Of a stretch of 49,308 bases of DNA, positions 32,609 through 41,060 are shown one piece after another. This stretch comes from a bacterium (GTDB lineage: Bacteria > UBA8248). The notes beneath the pieces are model-generated. The model made no database searches. It was not told where the DNA came from and was given only the letters and a program-made list of their open reading frames with translations. The translations under genes were made by a program, and so were the position numbers. The DNA is taken from the NCBI GenBank assembly GCA_027622355.1, contig JAQBZT010000001.1:1-49308 (forward strand), in the 5' to 3' direction. How positions within the stretch are numbered: position 1 is the first letter of the stretch; every line of letters begins with the position of its first letter.

Positions 32609-32624
32609 TGTTCCACGTGGAACA
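32609..32624. promoter_or_regulatory. parS site 2
   Basis: TGTTCCACGTGGAACA is a perfect palindrome matching parS with two symmetrical changes, 22 bp from site 1. The pair makes this gap a natural ParB loading point. Confidence 0.9.
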
Positions 32625-32636
32625 TCCCTGGCCCCG

Positions 32637-34559
32637 CTAGCTGCCTTCAGGGGACAAGGGATGGCCCCCATCGCCAGAGGCGGAGGAGCGGCGGAGGTGA
32701 ACTTCCAGCAGCGCGATAGCCGCGGGCGTTACCCCCGAGATGCGGCTGGCCTGTCCGAGGGTCCGGGGCTGGACCTCTGTCAGGCGCTGGCGAACCTCGA
32801 ATTTCAGATGTTTAATCTCTTTAAAATCAAAACTTTCTGGAATGCGTATCCGGTCAGCCGCCCGGAGGGTGGCCACCTGCCGCCCCTCCCGGAGCACGTA
32901 CTCCTTGTACTGCACTTCGGCCAGGACAAACCGGCGGGCCTCCTCGCCCAGTCCATTCCACAACTCCAGGAGGCGTCCGCCCTGCACGGCATCCACCCGG
33001 AGCGCCACTTCGGCCCCCACCTCCGGCCGGCGGAGAATATCCCCCAGCTTTTGTGGCTTCCGGAGCGCTGCCGTCCCGAAGGACTGGAGGAGATCCGACA
33101 CAGAGGGCTTGGGATAAACGTCCGCATCCTCAATGTAATCAATTATTTCTCGACATTTCGTCTTTTTTTCGCCAAAAGCCTGGAAGGTTGTATCGTCCAG
33201 GGAACCCACCCGGTGGCCCAGCGCCATCAGGCGCATATCCGCATTGTCGTGGCGGAGGAGCAGCCGGTGCTCCGCCCGGCTGGTGAACATCCGGTAGGGC
33301 TCGGCCACCCCCTTCGTCACCAGATCATCGATCAGCACCCCGATGTAGGCCTCCTCCCGCCCGAGGATGAGCGGCGCCTCCTCGCGCAGATAGCGTGCCG
33401 CGTTGATGCCCGCCATGAGACCCTGTGCCGCCGCTTCCTCGTAGCCCGTCGTCCCGTTGATCTGCCCGGCATGGAAGAGCCCCGGCACGCGCTGCGTCAT
33501 CAGGCTCGGCATCAGCTCGGTCGGGTCCACAAAGTCGTACTCCACCGCATAGCCCGGCCGCATGATCTCCGCCCGCTCGAGGCCCGCGATCGATCGAACA
33601 ACGCCCAACTGCACATCCACGGGCAGGCTCGTCGAGAGCCCGTTGACGTAGATCTCGAGTGTCTGCCTTCCTTCGGGCTCGAGAAAAATCTGGTGCGCCT
33701 CCTTGTCCGGAAAGCGCATCACCTTGTCCTCAATGCTCGGACAGTAGCGCACCCCGGTGCCCTCGATCTGGCCGTTGAACATCGGCGCGCGATCGATGTT
33801 CCGGCGGATCAGCTCATGCGCCTTCGGGTTGGTGTAGGTGATGTAGCAGGGAACCTGATCCTGCCGGATGCGATCGGTGCGGAAGGAAAAAGGACGGGGC
33901 GGCTCGTCCCCGGGCTGAACCGCGAGCGAGCCGAAGTCGATCGTCCGCGCATCGAGACGCGGCGGCGTTCCCGTCTTCATCCGCCCGATGCGGAAGCCGA
34001 GCGATGCGAGTTGATCCGTCAGCCCGCGCGCCGCGCCCTCGCCCGCGCGCCCGCCCTCGATCTTCTGATCGCCATAGTGCAGCAGCCCGCGCGTGAACGT
34101 GCCCGGCGTCAGGATCACCGCCCGCGATTCGAACCGCTCGCCGAACTGTGTCTCGATGCCCGCCGCGCGGCCCGCATCATCCAGCAGGATCCGCCGGAGC
34201 GCGCCCTGCTTGAGAATGAGGCCCTCCTGCCGCTCGACGGCGTATTTCATGTACATCCGGTATTGCTGTTTGTCGGCCTGCGCCCGGAGGGCCTGAACGG
34301 CGGGGCCTTTCCGGGTGTTGAGCATGCGGAACTGAATGCCGGTCGCGTCAATCGCCCGGGCCATCTCACCGCCCAGCGCGTCCACCTCGCGGACCAGCAC
34401 GCCCTTCGCGAGTCCCCCGATCGCCGGGTTGCAGGACATCAGCCCCACCGTGTCGAGGTTCATCGTGAAGAGCAGCGCCCTTGCGCCCATGCGCGCCGCG
34501 GCGAGCGCCGCCTCGCATCCCGCGTGGCCGGCACCGATCACGATGATGTCGAAATTCAA
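32637..34559 (-). CDS. mnmG: tRNA uridine-5-carboxymethylaminomethyl modification enzyme MnmG
   Basis: This 640-residue flavoprotein has the FAD motif IGAGHAGCEAA at the start, GLMSCNPAIGGLAKG, LTPGTFTRG, and the C-terminal RTLGQASRISGVTPAAIALL tRNA-contact domain. With MnmE it builds the cmnm5 group on U34 of several tRNAs. The next gene downstream is parA, with no rsmG (gidB) between, an unusual omission for this neighbourhood. Confidence 0.95.
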   Translation of the reverse strand: MNFDIIVIGAGHAGCEAALAAARMGARALLFTMNLDTVGLMSCNPAIGGLAKGVLVREVDALGGEMARAIDATGIQFRMLNTRKGPAVQALRAQADKQQYRMYMKYAVERQEGLILKQGALRRILLDDAGRAAGIETQFGERFESRAVILTPGTFTRGLLHYGDQKIEGGRAGEGAARGLTDQLASLGFRIGRMKTGTPPRLDARTIDFGSLAVQPGDEPPRPFSFRTDRIRQDQVPCYITYTNPKAHELIRRNIDRAPMFNGQIEGTGVRYCPSIEDKVMRFPDKEAHQIFLEPEGRQTLEIYVNGLSTSLPVDVQLGVVRSIAGLERAEIMRPGYAVEYDFVDPTELMPSLMTQRVPGLFHAGQINGTTGYEEAAAQGLMAGINAARYLREEAPLILGREEAYIGVLIDDLVTKGVAEPYRMFTSRAEHRLLLRHDNADMRLMALGHRVGSLDDTTFQAFGEKKTKCREIIDYIEDADVYPKPSVSDLLQSFGTAALRKPQKLGDILRRPEVGAEVALRVDAVQGGRLLELWNGLGEEARRFVLAEVQYKEYVLREGRQVATLRAADRIRIPESFDFKEIKHLKFEVRQRLTEVQPRTLGQASRISGVTPAAIALLEVHLRRSSASGDGGHPLSPEGS

Positions 34560-34593
34560 TCTCTAGTCCCTCAATAAATTCGGGTCCGCCGGC

Positions 34594-35757
34594 CTACGAA
34601 AGATACTGATCGAGGTTTTCCGCCTGCAAAATATCCATCACTTCTTTGGCCATCCACGCTCGATTTCTTTGCTTTCCCGTAATTTCTTGAAGAAAGCCTT
34701 CGTCTTCGAGCCGCTGGATTGCTCGAATGGCGGTGGGAAGGGTTACTTTAAGCCGATCCGCTACGCCTGGTGACCGGCAAACCGGAAAACCAATCAGGCT
34801 GTCCACAAGAGCCATGCTCGTTGGCCCGCCCTTGGTCTGCATTTTTTGTCTGTATTCTTCTTGTTTATCTAACAACATTCTGATCCGCCAAGAGGAGTCC
34901 TTCGCCTGCATTTCCACTCCCCGGAGAAAAAAGATGAACCAGGGAATCCAATTGCCTTTTTGGCTAACGCCCAAAAGCAGATCGTAGTAATTACTGCGAT
35001 TTCGCTCAAAATAAGAGCTGAGGTACAGTAACGGCTGGGAAAGAAGCCCCCATTCACACAAAAGAATCGGAATTAACAAGCGGCCCACACGGCCATTTCC
35101 GTCCACAAAGGGATGGATTGCCTCAAACTGGTAGTGAATCATGGCCAGCTGTATTAGTGGCTGAATTTTGGATTTCGTGTGGAGAAATTTCTCCCAGTCT
35201 GAAATACATTCTTGCATTTCAGGAGTCGGTGGTGGCACATAAGTGGCATCATGAACAGAACTTCCGCCTATCCTGTTTTGCACTCGCCGAAACTCACCCG
35301 GGGCCCTATCTTGCCCTCTCACTTCTCGCAATAAAATAGAGTGGAGATCCCTCACAAACCTGAGTCCTATGGGCAACTCCAATCTGCGATCAAGTCCAAC
35401 CTCAAGCGCAATTACATAATTCAAAACCTCCCTGCGAACATCTGCGCCCTGTGGATGGTGCGTGGGATCGGCTTCATGGATGAACAACTCATCCAGATCG
35501 GTTTCTGTTCCCTCAATTCGACTGGACGCTTCGGCTTCTTTTCGCAAAAAAGGCCGAATCAATAAATGGGGGTTCGGTAGCGTTCTCCCGACCCCGGAGA
35601 GATCGCCCAGCGCTCCACGGGCTTCGGCCAAAGCGGCCATAAGTTCATCTGTAATTTTAATTTCAGGCGGAAGGGGGTCGGGCACAAACGCCGGGGCGCC
35701 CTCAGGAGTTCGAACAAGACGTCCTGGGGCATTCACCCCAAATTCTTCCTCTCTCAT
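34594..35757 (-). CDS. Fic-domain AMP-transferase with HTH tail
   Basis: The start at 35757 gives 387 residues beginning MREEEFGVNAPGRLV, the usual N-terminus of this group; the frame is open to 35823 but that part holds two palindromes. The inhibitory helix motif S-x-x-x-E-G is at residues 78-83 (class II Fic, self-inhibited), and the catalytic HPFVDGNGRVGR starts at residue 215. The last part, with LPTAIRAIQRLEDEGFL, is a winged-helix-like DNA-binding tail. It should attach AMP to a protein target, with possible autoregulation. The gene sits between mnmE and mnmG and has lower GC than its neighbours, so it may be acquired. Confidence 0.85.
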   Translation of the reverse strand: MREEEFGVNAPGRLVRTPEGAPAFVPDPLPPEIKITDELMAALAEARGALGDLSGVGRTLPNPHLLIRPFLRKEAEASSRIEGTETDLDELFIHEADPTHHPQGADVRREVLNYVIALEVGLDRRLELPIGLRFVRDLHSILLREVRGQDRAPGEFRRVQNRIGGSSVHDATYVPPPTPEMQECISDWEKFLHTKSKIQPLIQLAMIHYQFEAIHPFVDGNGRVGRLLIPILLCEWGLLSQPLLYLSSYFERNRSNYYDLLLGVSQKGNWIPWFIFFLRGVEMQAKDSSWRIRMLLDKQEEYRQKMQTKGGPTSMALVDSLIGFPVCRSPGVADRLKVTLPTAIRAIQRLEDEGFLQEITGKQRNRAWMAKEVMDILQAENLDQYLS

Positions 35758-35772
35758 ATCCGTATCCAAACC

Positions 35773-35790
35773 GTAGTGTCTGAACACTAC
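35773..35790. promoter_or_regulatory. Inverted repeat 1 upstream of fic
   Basis: GTAGTGT and ACACTAC form a perfect 7-bp inverted repeat with a 4-nt centre, ending 16 bp before the fic ATG. It may be an operator or an RNA hairpin near the ribosome site. Confidence 0.5.
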
Positions 35791-35826
35791 TTGAGGCATC
35801 CACTTTTCACGCCACACCCGCATCCC

Positions 35827-35846
35827 TTGGGTACTCGAATACCCAA
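35827..35846. promoter_or_regulatory. Inverted repeat 2 upstream of fic
   Basis: TTGGGTA and TACCCAA form a perfect 7-bp inverted repeat with a 6-nt centre that is itself nearly symmetrical, about 70 bp before the fic ATG. It looks like an operator, possibly for the HTH tail of the Fic protein. Confidence 0.5.
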
Positions 35847-36082
35847 ATTTCTTCCTCTCTCACAATGCGACCTTATCTAGTCAATAAAAACAACCATGTA
35901 AATGCTTTTGCCCTGCTTGTTGTCGAGAGTTAAACCATTATCACCTTTAACTAAAATTTTCAATAAAAATTTAACCAAGAAATTCCCTTGCTTAATTGTC
36001 CAATATTAACGATGGAAATATACTATATAGAGTGTTTTTACTGGTGCAGATAGCCTACATTTTGTATATTTCATTATTTTTA

Positions 36083-37504
36083 TTATTTTCCGATGCAGAA
36101 CGCCGAGAAAATTTTATCGAGGAGCGCCTCGCCCCAGCTCCGGCCGAGAAGCTCGGAGAGCGCGCCCTGCGCCTCGTTGAGGTGCACCGCGACCAGCTCC
36201 GGTGAAAGATCGGCGGCGATGGCGTCTGCGGCCCCCTCCACCCCCTCCCGGCATTTCGCCACCAGATTGCGGTGGCGCTCCCGGGTAAGGATGGCCTGAC
36301 CGCCCGGCCCCGCTTCTCCATCGGCCCCTGAAAGTTCGCGCGCGATGAGCGCACGCAGATCGTCCAGCCCCGCACCGTTCAGCGCCGAGATGGCGAGCGG
36401 GGGAGCACCGTTCGCATCCCGCTCCGGAACCTGCGCGCCGGGAAGATCGATCTTGTTCGCGATCAGCAGGGAGGGCGGCTCAATTTTTTCCTGCTCTTCC
36501 TTTCCCCACTGCGCCTCGGCCGCGCCACCCGCCGCATCGATCAGGACGAGGCAGAGATCAGCGCCCGCCGCGGCGCGCCTTGCGCGCTCGGCCCCTTCTT
36601 TTTCGATCAGGTCCTCGGTCTCCCGGAGGCCGGCGGTATCGATCAGGCGCACCGGAATGCCGCCGATGTCGCAGACCTCCTCGACGGTGTCCCGCGTCGT
36701 GCCGGGCAGGGGGCTCATGATGGCCCGATCGGTTCCGAGCAGGCGGTTCAGGAGGGTGGATTTTCCGGCGTTGGGCTTTCCCAGAATCGCCACCCGGGCC
36801 CCCTCGCGCAGGACGCGGCCCGATCGGTAGCTCGCCTCCAGTCCGCGGAGCCGCGCCGCCGCCGCCATGAAGCGCTCCCGCAGGGCAGGGGCACCCATTG
36901 GGCCTCCTTCGGGCGCGGGGCCCGCGCCGGGCTCGAATTCATCGGGAAAATCGATGGCCGCCTCAAGATGCGCCCCCGCTTCGACGATCTCCTCCCAGAT
37001 TTCATCCAGAGCGGACGAGAGGCCGCCTTCCAGCTGGGCGAGGGCCGCCCGGGCGGCACGCGAGGTTTCGGCGGAGACCAGATCGGCGACCGATTCGGAC
37101 TGGAGGAGATCGATCCTTCCGGAGAGAAAAGCCCTCCGGGTGAACTCCCCCGGGGCGGCGGGCCTGGCCCCTGCGCCGCGCGCCGCGCCGATCAGGGCCT
37201 GGACGACGGCGGGGCCCCCGTGGCAGTGCATCTCGGCCATGTCCTCGCCGGTGAAGGAGTTCGGCCCGGCCATGAAGACCGCCACGCCCTCATCGAAAGC
37301 ACCGCTCTCTGCATCCACGAACCGGCCGAGGACATAGCGCCGCTCGGGGAAGCGCGCTTTCGCCTTTCGGGGCTTGAAGATGCGCCGAAGAACGCGCTCC
37401 GCCTCCGGGCCGCTCAGGCGCACGATGGCGATGGCTCCCTTTCCCCATGCGGTGGAAAGAGCCACAATGGTGTCCCGTTCGGGCGCGTTGTTTTTATCCG
37501 TCAT
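36083..37504 (-). CDS. mnmE: tRNA modification GTPase MnmE
   Basis: This 473-residue protein has the N-terminal folate-binding domain, the helical domain, and a G domain with G1 GKPNAGKS (residues 242-249), G3 DTAGLRE and G4 ANKIDL. It ends FCIGK, the zinc-less catalytic Cys tail. It acts with MnmG on U34 of tRNA. Here it is separated from mnmG by the fic gene. Confidence 0.95.
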   Translation of the reverse strand: MTDKNNAPERDTIVALSTAWGKGAIAIVRLSGPEAERVLRRIFKPRKAKARFPERRYVLGRFVDAESGAFDEGVAVFMAGPNSFTGEDMAEMHCHGGPAVVQALIGAARGAGARPAAPGEFTRRAFLSGRIDLLQSESVADLVSAETSRAARAALAQLEGGLSSALDEIWEEIVEAGAHLEAAIDFPDEFEPGAGPAPEGGPMGAPALRERFMAAAARLRGLEASYRSGRVLREGARVAILGKPNAGKSTLLNRLLGTDRAIMSPLPGTTRDTVEEVCDIGGIPVRLIDTAGLRETEDLIEKEGAERARRAAAGADLCLVLIDAAGGAAEAQWGKEEQEKIEPPSLLIANKIDLPGAQVPERDANGAPPLAISALNGAGLDDLRALIARELSGADGEAGPGGQAILTRERHRNLVAKCREGVEGAADAIAADLSPELVAVHLNEAQGALSELLGRSWGEALLDKIFSAFCIGK

Positions 37505-37572
37505 GGCATTGGTCCCGCCTGCCCGCCGGTTTTCGGCCCACGAATGGGCGGCCCTTTTCCTGAGGTGCGCCG

Positions 37573-38565
37573 ATGTCCGAGCTGCGATGGAATCCCTGGC
37601 TGGAGCGGTGGGCGCTCATCGCCACCGCCCGCCGCGATCGCCCAAAGCAGCACACCTTTTCTCCCTCGACGCCCGCATTTCCCGAGCCCGGGTGCCCGTT
37701 CTGTCCGGGAAACGAGGCGAAAACCCCTCCCGAGATCGACGCCATCCGCCAGGGCGGCCGCTGGAGCGTCCGCGCCTTCGACAACAAGTTTCCGGCGCTC
37801 GCGCCCGGCCTGCCCGCCGCTCCAGTTGAGGACGGCCCGTTCTCGTCCATGCCGGCGCGGGGCCGGCACGAGGTGATCGTGGATGCGCCGGATCACTGCA
37901 AAGGGCTCGGCGATTACCCGGCGGGCCACGCCGCGGACGTTCTCGCCCTGCTCCAGAAAAGGGTGCGTGCCCTCTACGGAGAGCCGGGCATCCGCGCCAT
38001 CGTTCCCTACAAAAACCACGGCGCCGCCGGGGGGGCGTCGCTTCCGCACTCCCATCTTCAGGTGGCGGCGCTGCCCGCGATCCCGCCGCGCACCGCCAGG
38101 GAGCGGCACGCCGCCGAAAAACATCTGCGCGAAACTGGCCGGCCGCTTCTCGGGGAGACGCTCTTCCGCGAGCGGGAAGACGGCCGCCGCCTCGTGGAGC
38201 AAGCCGAAGGGGCCATCGCCTACTGTCCCTTCGTTTCTCTTTATCCCTACGAAATTGTCATCGCGCCCCAGCCGATCGGAGAGCGTTTCGCCGACGCCTC
38301 CCGCGAGACGCTCGAAGCCGTGGGCGGGGCGCTGGCCCGGTCGCTGCTCCGCATCAAGATCCTGCTGGGCGATCCGCCCCTGAACGTCCTTTTCCACATC
38401 GAAACGGGTCCCGGAGAAGAGAAGACGCCCGGCGCGCATCACTGGCACATCGAAATCATCCCCCGGCTCACCGTCCTGGCCGGCCTTGAGCTCGGGGCGG
38501 GCGTTCACATCAACGAGGCCGCTCCCGAGGAGGCCGCGGCGGCGCTTCGCGGGGCGCTCTCCTAG
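37573..38565 (+). CDS. galT: Galactose-1-phosphate uridylyltransferase (GalT-like)
   Basis: This 330-residue HIT-superfamily enzyme has the zinc Cys pair CPFCPGN (Cys41, Cys44), SLPHSHLQ with the active-site His161 and Gln163, and a late HHWHIEIIPR. GalT swaps UMP between UDP-glucose and galactose-1-phosphate through a His-UMP intermediate. Short GalT-like enzymes of this type can also act on other sugar phosphates. Its stop overlaps the convergent SDR stop in CTAG. It is the only rightward gene between mnmE and dnaA. Confidence 0.85.
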   Translation: MSELRWNPWLERWALIATARRDRPKQHTFSPSTPAFPEPGCPFCPGNEAKTPPEIDAIRQGGRWSVRAFDNKFPALAPGLPAAPVEDGPFSSMPARGRHEVIVDAPDHCKGLGDYPAGHAADVLALLQKRVRALYGEPGIRAIVPYKNHGAAGGASLPHSHLQVAALPAIPPRTARERHAAEKHLRETGRPLLGETLFREREDGRRLVEQAEGAIAYCPFVSLYPYEIVIAPQPIGERFADASRETLEAVGGALARSLLRIKILLGDPPLNVLFHIETGPGEEKTPGAHHWHIEIIPRLTVLAGLELGAGVHINEAAPEEAAAALRGALS

Positions 38566-39323
38566 CCGGTCCAGAGGCCCCCGTTGATGTCGAGCGTGAC
38601 GCCGGTGATGTAGCTTGCGCCCGGCGACGCCAGATACCAGACGCCGTCGGCGATCTCGTGCTCGGTCCCCGGCCTTCCCATGGGGATTCCCTTTTTGACG
38701 TCCTCGATCCGGTTCTTGTGCAGCTCGGCGACGCGGGGAGAGAGCACCACGCCGGGCGCCACCGCGTTCACAGTGATGCCGTGCGGGGCGAACTCCACGG
38801 CGAGGCGGCGCGTAAAACCGACGATGGCTGTCTTCGCGGTGGTGTACTCGACGGCGGTGAAGCGGACGCCGGTTCTCCCGGCGGTGGAGGAGATGCTGAC
38901 GATCCGGCCGTAGCCCGCTTTTTTCATGACGGGTACCGCCTCGCGGCAGCACAGGTAGACGCTCTTCAGGTTCCAGGCGATCGAGGCGTCCCAGACGTCT
39001 TCTTCCAGATCCTCGAAGTCGCGGATCTCGAGGAATCCGCCCGCGCAGTTCACGAGAATATCGAGGCGGCCCCATTTCCCGAGCGCTCCCCCGAAGGCGC
39101 TGTGCACCTCGTCGGCGGAGGCGGCTTCCGCCCGAAAGAAAGCCCCTTCACTCCCGGCCGCGGCCGCTTTCTCCGCCGCCGCGGCGCCCCTCACTTCGTC
39201 GCGGTCCAGCACGGCGACGCGCGCTCCCTCTCGGGCGAGACGCTCCACGCAGGCGAGGCCGATCCCGGCGCCGCCGCCGGTGACGACCGCCACTTGCCCT
39301 TCCAGGGATTTGCCTTGGCTCAT
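38562..39323 (-). CDS. Short-chain dehydrogenase/reductase
   Basis: This 253-residue classical SDR has TGGGAGIG for cofactor binding, LVNCAGG, SISSTAGR with the catalytic Ser, YTTAK with Tyr and Lys, and a C-terminal DINGGLWTG. The substrate is unknown; its ending resembles 3-oxoacyl-ACP reductase-like SDRs. It overlaps the methyltransferase gene by four bases (ATGA) and the GalT gene at its stop. Confidence 0.85.
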   Translation of the reverse strand: MSQGKSLEGQVAVVTGGGAGIGLACVERLAREGARVAVLDRDEVRGAAAAEKAAAAGSEGAFFRAEAASADEVHSAFGGALGKWGRLDILVNCAGGFLEIRDFEDLEEDVWDASIAWNLKSVYLCCREAVPVMKKAGYGRIVSISSTAGRTGVRFTAVEYTTAKTAIVGFTRRLAVEFAPHGITVNAVAPGVVLSPRVAELHKNRIEDVKKGIPMGRPGTEHEIADGVWYLASPGASYITGVTLDINGGLWTG

Positions 39324-39943
39324 CGTCTTCCTCTCCCTGATCCCAAAAGCGGGGCGCGCGCGGTGACGCGGTAGGTGTCCGCGTCGTTATTCTGGGAGAG
39401 CGCCCCCGTGAACCCCGCCGCCCGGACTTCGCTCTTCAGATCGTTTGGCGCAATCCGCGTCCAGAGCGGGGGACCGTGGTCCGTCTCGTGAACGTGCCAT
39501 TCCATCAGAACGATTCTCCCGCCCGGCTTGAGCGCGCGGCGGGCCTCCGACAAAAGCCCCTGTATCGATCGCGTCTCGTGCGTAACGAACGCCAGCAGCG
39601 CGATATCGGCCACGCTGTCTGGAAATGGGATATGGGGATCGCGGTTGCGGCGAAGTTCGATGTTTTCGTGTCCCGCCTCGCGGGCTTTCTGGCGGGTCTC
39701 GCGGAGCATGATCGGCGAGATGTCGCACGCCAGAACCGCGCCCCGGCGGCCCACGATCCGGCAGGCGGGAAGCGTGAAAAATCCCGGCCCGCAGCCGACA
39801 TCGAGCAGGATCATGCCCTTGGCAAGGCCCAATTCCCGCAACGTTTTCGCCGGAGGCATCGCCTTGCGCCGCTGCGGGCTCAAGAGGCGGCTTCGCCGCC
39901 GGGGAGGCATGACCCAGGGCTTGCGCGCCCCGGAAGCCCTCAA
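39320..39943 (-). CDS. Class I SAM-dependent methyltransferase
   Basis: This 207-residue protein has motif I LLDVGCGPGFFTLP, an acidic motif II (LACDISPIML), and a late ALKPGGRIVLMEW. It is not RsmG, which has a different motif set. The TTG start at 39943, with GGAGGAG five bases upstream, overlaps the stop of the FliG/MotA-like gene (TTGA); the ATG at 39910 is an alternative. The target is unknown. It is translationally linked to both neighbours. Confidence 0.75.
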   Translation of the reverse strand: MRASGARKPWVMPPRRRSRLLSPQRRKAMPPAKTLRELGLAKGMILLDVGCGPGFFTLPACRIVGRRGAVLACDISPIMLRETRQKAREAGHENIELRRNRDPHIPFPDSVADIALLAFVTHETRSIQGLLSEARRALKPGGRIVLMEWHVHETDHGPPLWTRIAPNDLKSEVRAAGFTGALSQNNDADTYRVTARAPLLGSGRGRR

Positions 39944-41043
39944 GCCTTCTCCTCCAAAAAGCCCTCCAGCGCCTCCCGCAGCCGATCGGGAGGAACCCCC
40001 TCACGAATCAGCAGCAGGCCCTCGAGGATGAGCTCGAGCTTTCTCCGCTCCTTCTCGGTGCGCGTGCGGTGGCGCCGCTCGAGCATGCGCTCGATTTCAT
40101 CGATGCCCGCGCCCTCGAGCGCCCAGCGCAGCCCGCGGCGCAGGAGCGCCTCGGGAATATCCCCCAGCCGCCCCTCCAGCGCGGCGAGCCCTTCTCTGTG
40201 GGCCTCCTCCGCCAGATCGCAGCAAAGGGAGATGATCCGGCTGGTCGCCTGAGCGGACGGGGGCAGGTGCATCTCGGGAAGGCGCTCGTAGTCCGCCGCC
40301 CCTTCGGGCAAAAAGGCGACGAGCCTGGCACGGGCCCGCTCCCTGCCCTCCTCGGAGACGATGGAGGCCAACCCCTCGATGAGGATTTCGCCGTTTCTCT
40401 CCAGGTGCACGATATAGGCGTCAATTTGACGCCCCACGATGGACTCGATGTCTTCCACCAAGGAGAGGTCGATGACCATTCGAAGGCCGGTCGAGAGAAC
40501 GCTGCCCGGCATCCGATCCAGGGCCGGCTCGAGCGAAAGGAGCCCGTGCCGGAGCGCCCGGGCGGAAAAAAGTGCCAGCAGATCGATGGCCTCCGCCGCC
40601 TCCATCTCCGCCAGATGGTGGGCCGAAAGCTTTCCTTCCGTCTCGATTTCGAGCGGAGGGATCGTATCGTCCGCCGGGCCATCGAGAGAGATCTCCCCCC
40701 GCTCTTCCAGGGAATAGGCGGTGGCCATGAGGGTGCGCTGGGCGTCTCGATACACTTCCCGCGGCATCCCCGCGTTCCTCTGTATTTCCGCGCGCAGGAA
40801 TTCGGCGGCGTGGACAGAAACGTTTTGCAGGACGCGATCCGCCACTGCGGGATCGGCGGTACAGAGTGCGAGAGAGAGTGTTTCCGGATCCGACCGATCA
40901 ATGATCCGGCGGAGCGCACGGCCGGACATGTTGGAAAGCGGGGAGAGATCTGCTTCCTCGGCGCTGAACAGCCCATCTTCTTCCGGGTCGTCCGGGCCCG
41001 TCCCGCCCTCGTCTTCCCAGTCGCGAAATCTTTCCGTGCCCAT
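39940..41043 (-). CDS. Soluble FliG C-domain-like and MotA-like repeat protein
   Basis: This 367-residue protein has an acidic N-terminus. Residues 36-121 resemble FliG C-terminal domains: SGRALRRIIDRSD, LALCTADPAVADRVLQNVS and SLEERGEISL match the charged-helix pattern in which FliG pairs Ala-Ala-Glu segments with a final GEI. Residues 152-226 resemble the MotA cytoplasmic domain (ARALRHGLLSLEPAL, TGLRMVIDLS), and residues 268-348 repeat this (AHREGLAALE, LRRGLRWALEG). There are no transmembrane helices and no flagellar genes nearby. The ATG at 41043 follows GGGAGG. It directly precedes yidC, in a place often held by jag. The function is unknown; contact with a motor or a scaffold job is speculation. 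Confidence 0.6.
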   Translation of the reverse strand: MGTERFRDWEDEGGTGPDDPEEDGLFSAEEADLSPLSNMSGRALRRIIDRSDPETLSLALCTADPAVADRVLQNVSVHAAEFLRAEIQRNAGMPREVYRDAQRTLMATAYSLEERGEISLDGPADDTIPPLEIETEGKLSAHHLAEMEAAEAIDLLALFSARALRHGLLSLEPALDRMPGSVLSTGLRMVIDLSLVEDIESIVGRQIDAYIVHLERNGEILIEGLASIVSEEGRERARARLVAFLPEGAADYERLPEMHLPPSAQATSRIISLCCDLAEEAHREGLAALEGRLGDIPEALLRRGLRWALEGAGIDEIERMLERRHRTRTEKERRKLELILEGLLLIREGVPPDRLREALEGFLEEKA

Positions 41044-41060
41044 TTCGCTTTCCTCCCCTG

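Larger units (their letters stand above)
35758..36082. promoter_or_regulatory. AT-rich region upstream of the fic gene
   Basis: This 325-bp gap has no convincing gene. The half near the fic start holds two inverted repeats (35773-35790 and 35827-35846) and a second copy of the fic start sequence (TGAGAGAGGAAGAA at about 35855-35868). The rest, from about 35880, is AT-rich and extends to the end of mnmE. Confidence 0.5.

Noticed and set aside
32661..34577. A 638-residue plus-strand frame opposite mnmG
   Set aside because: It is the shadow of mnmG in GC-rich DNA; its product has no domain.
39320..39943. RsmG (GidB), expected near mnmG in this type of cluster
   Set aside because: The methyltransferase motifs do not match RsmG, so rsmG is considered absent from this window.
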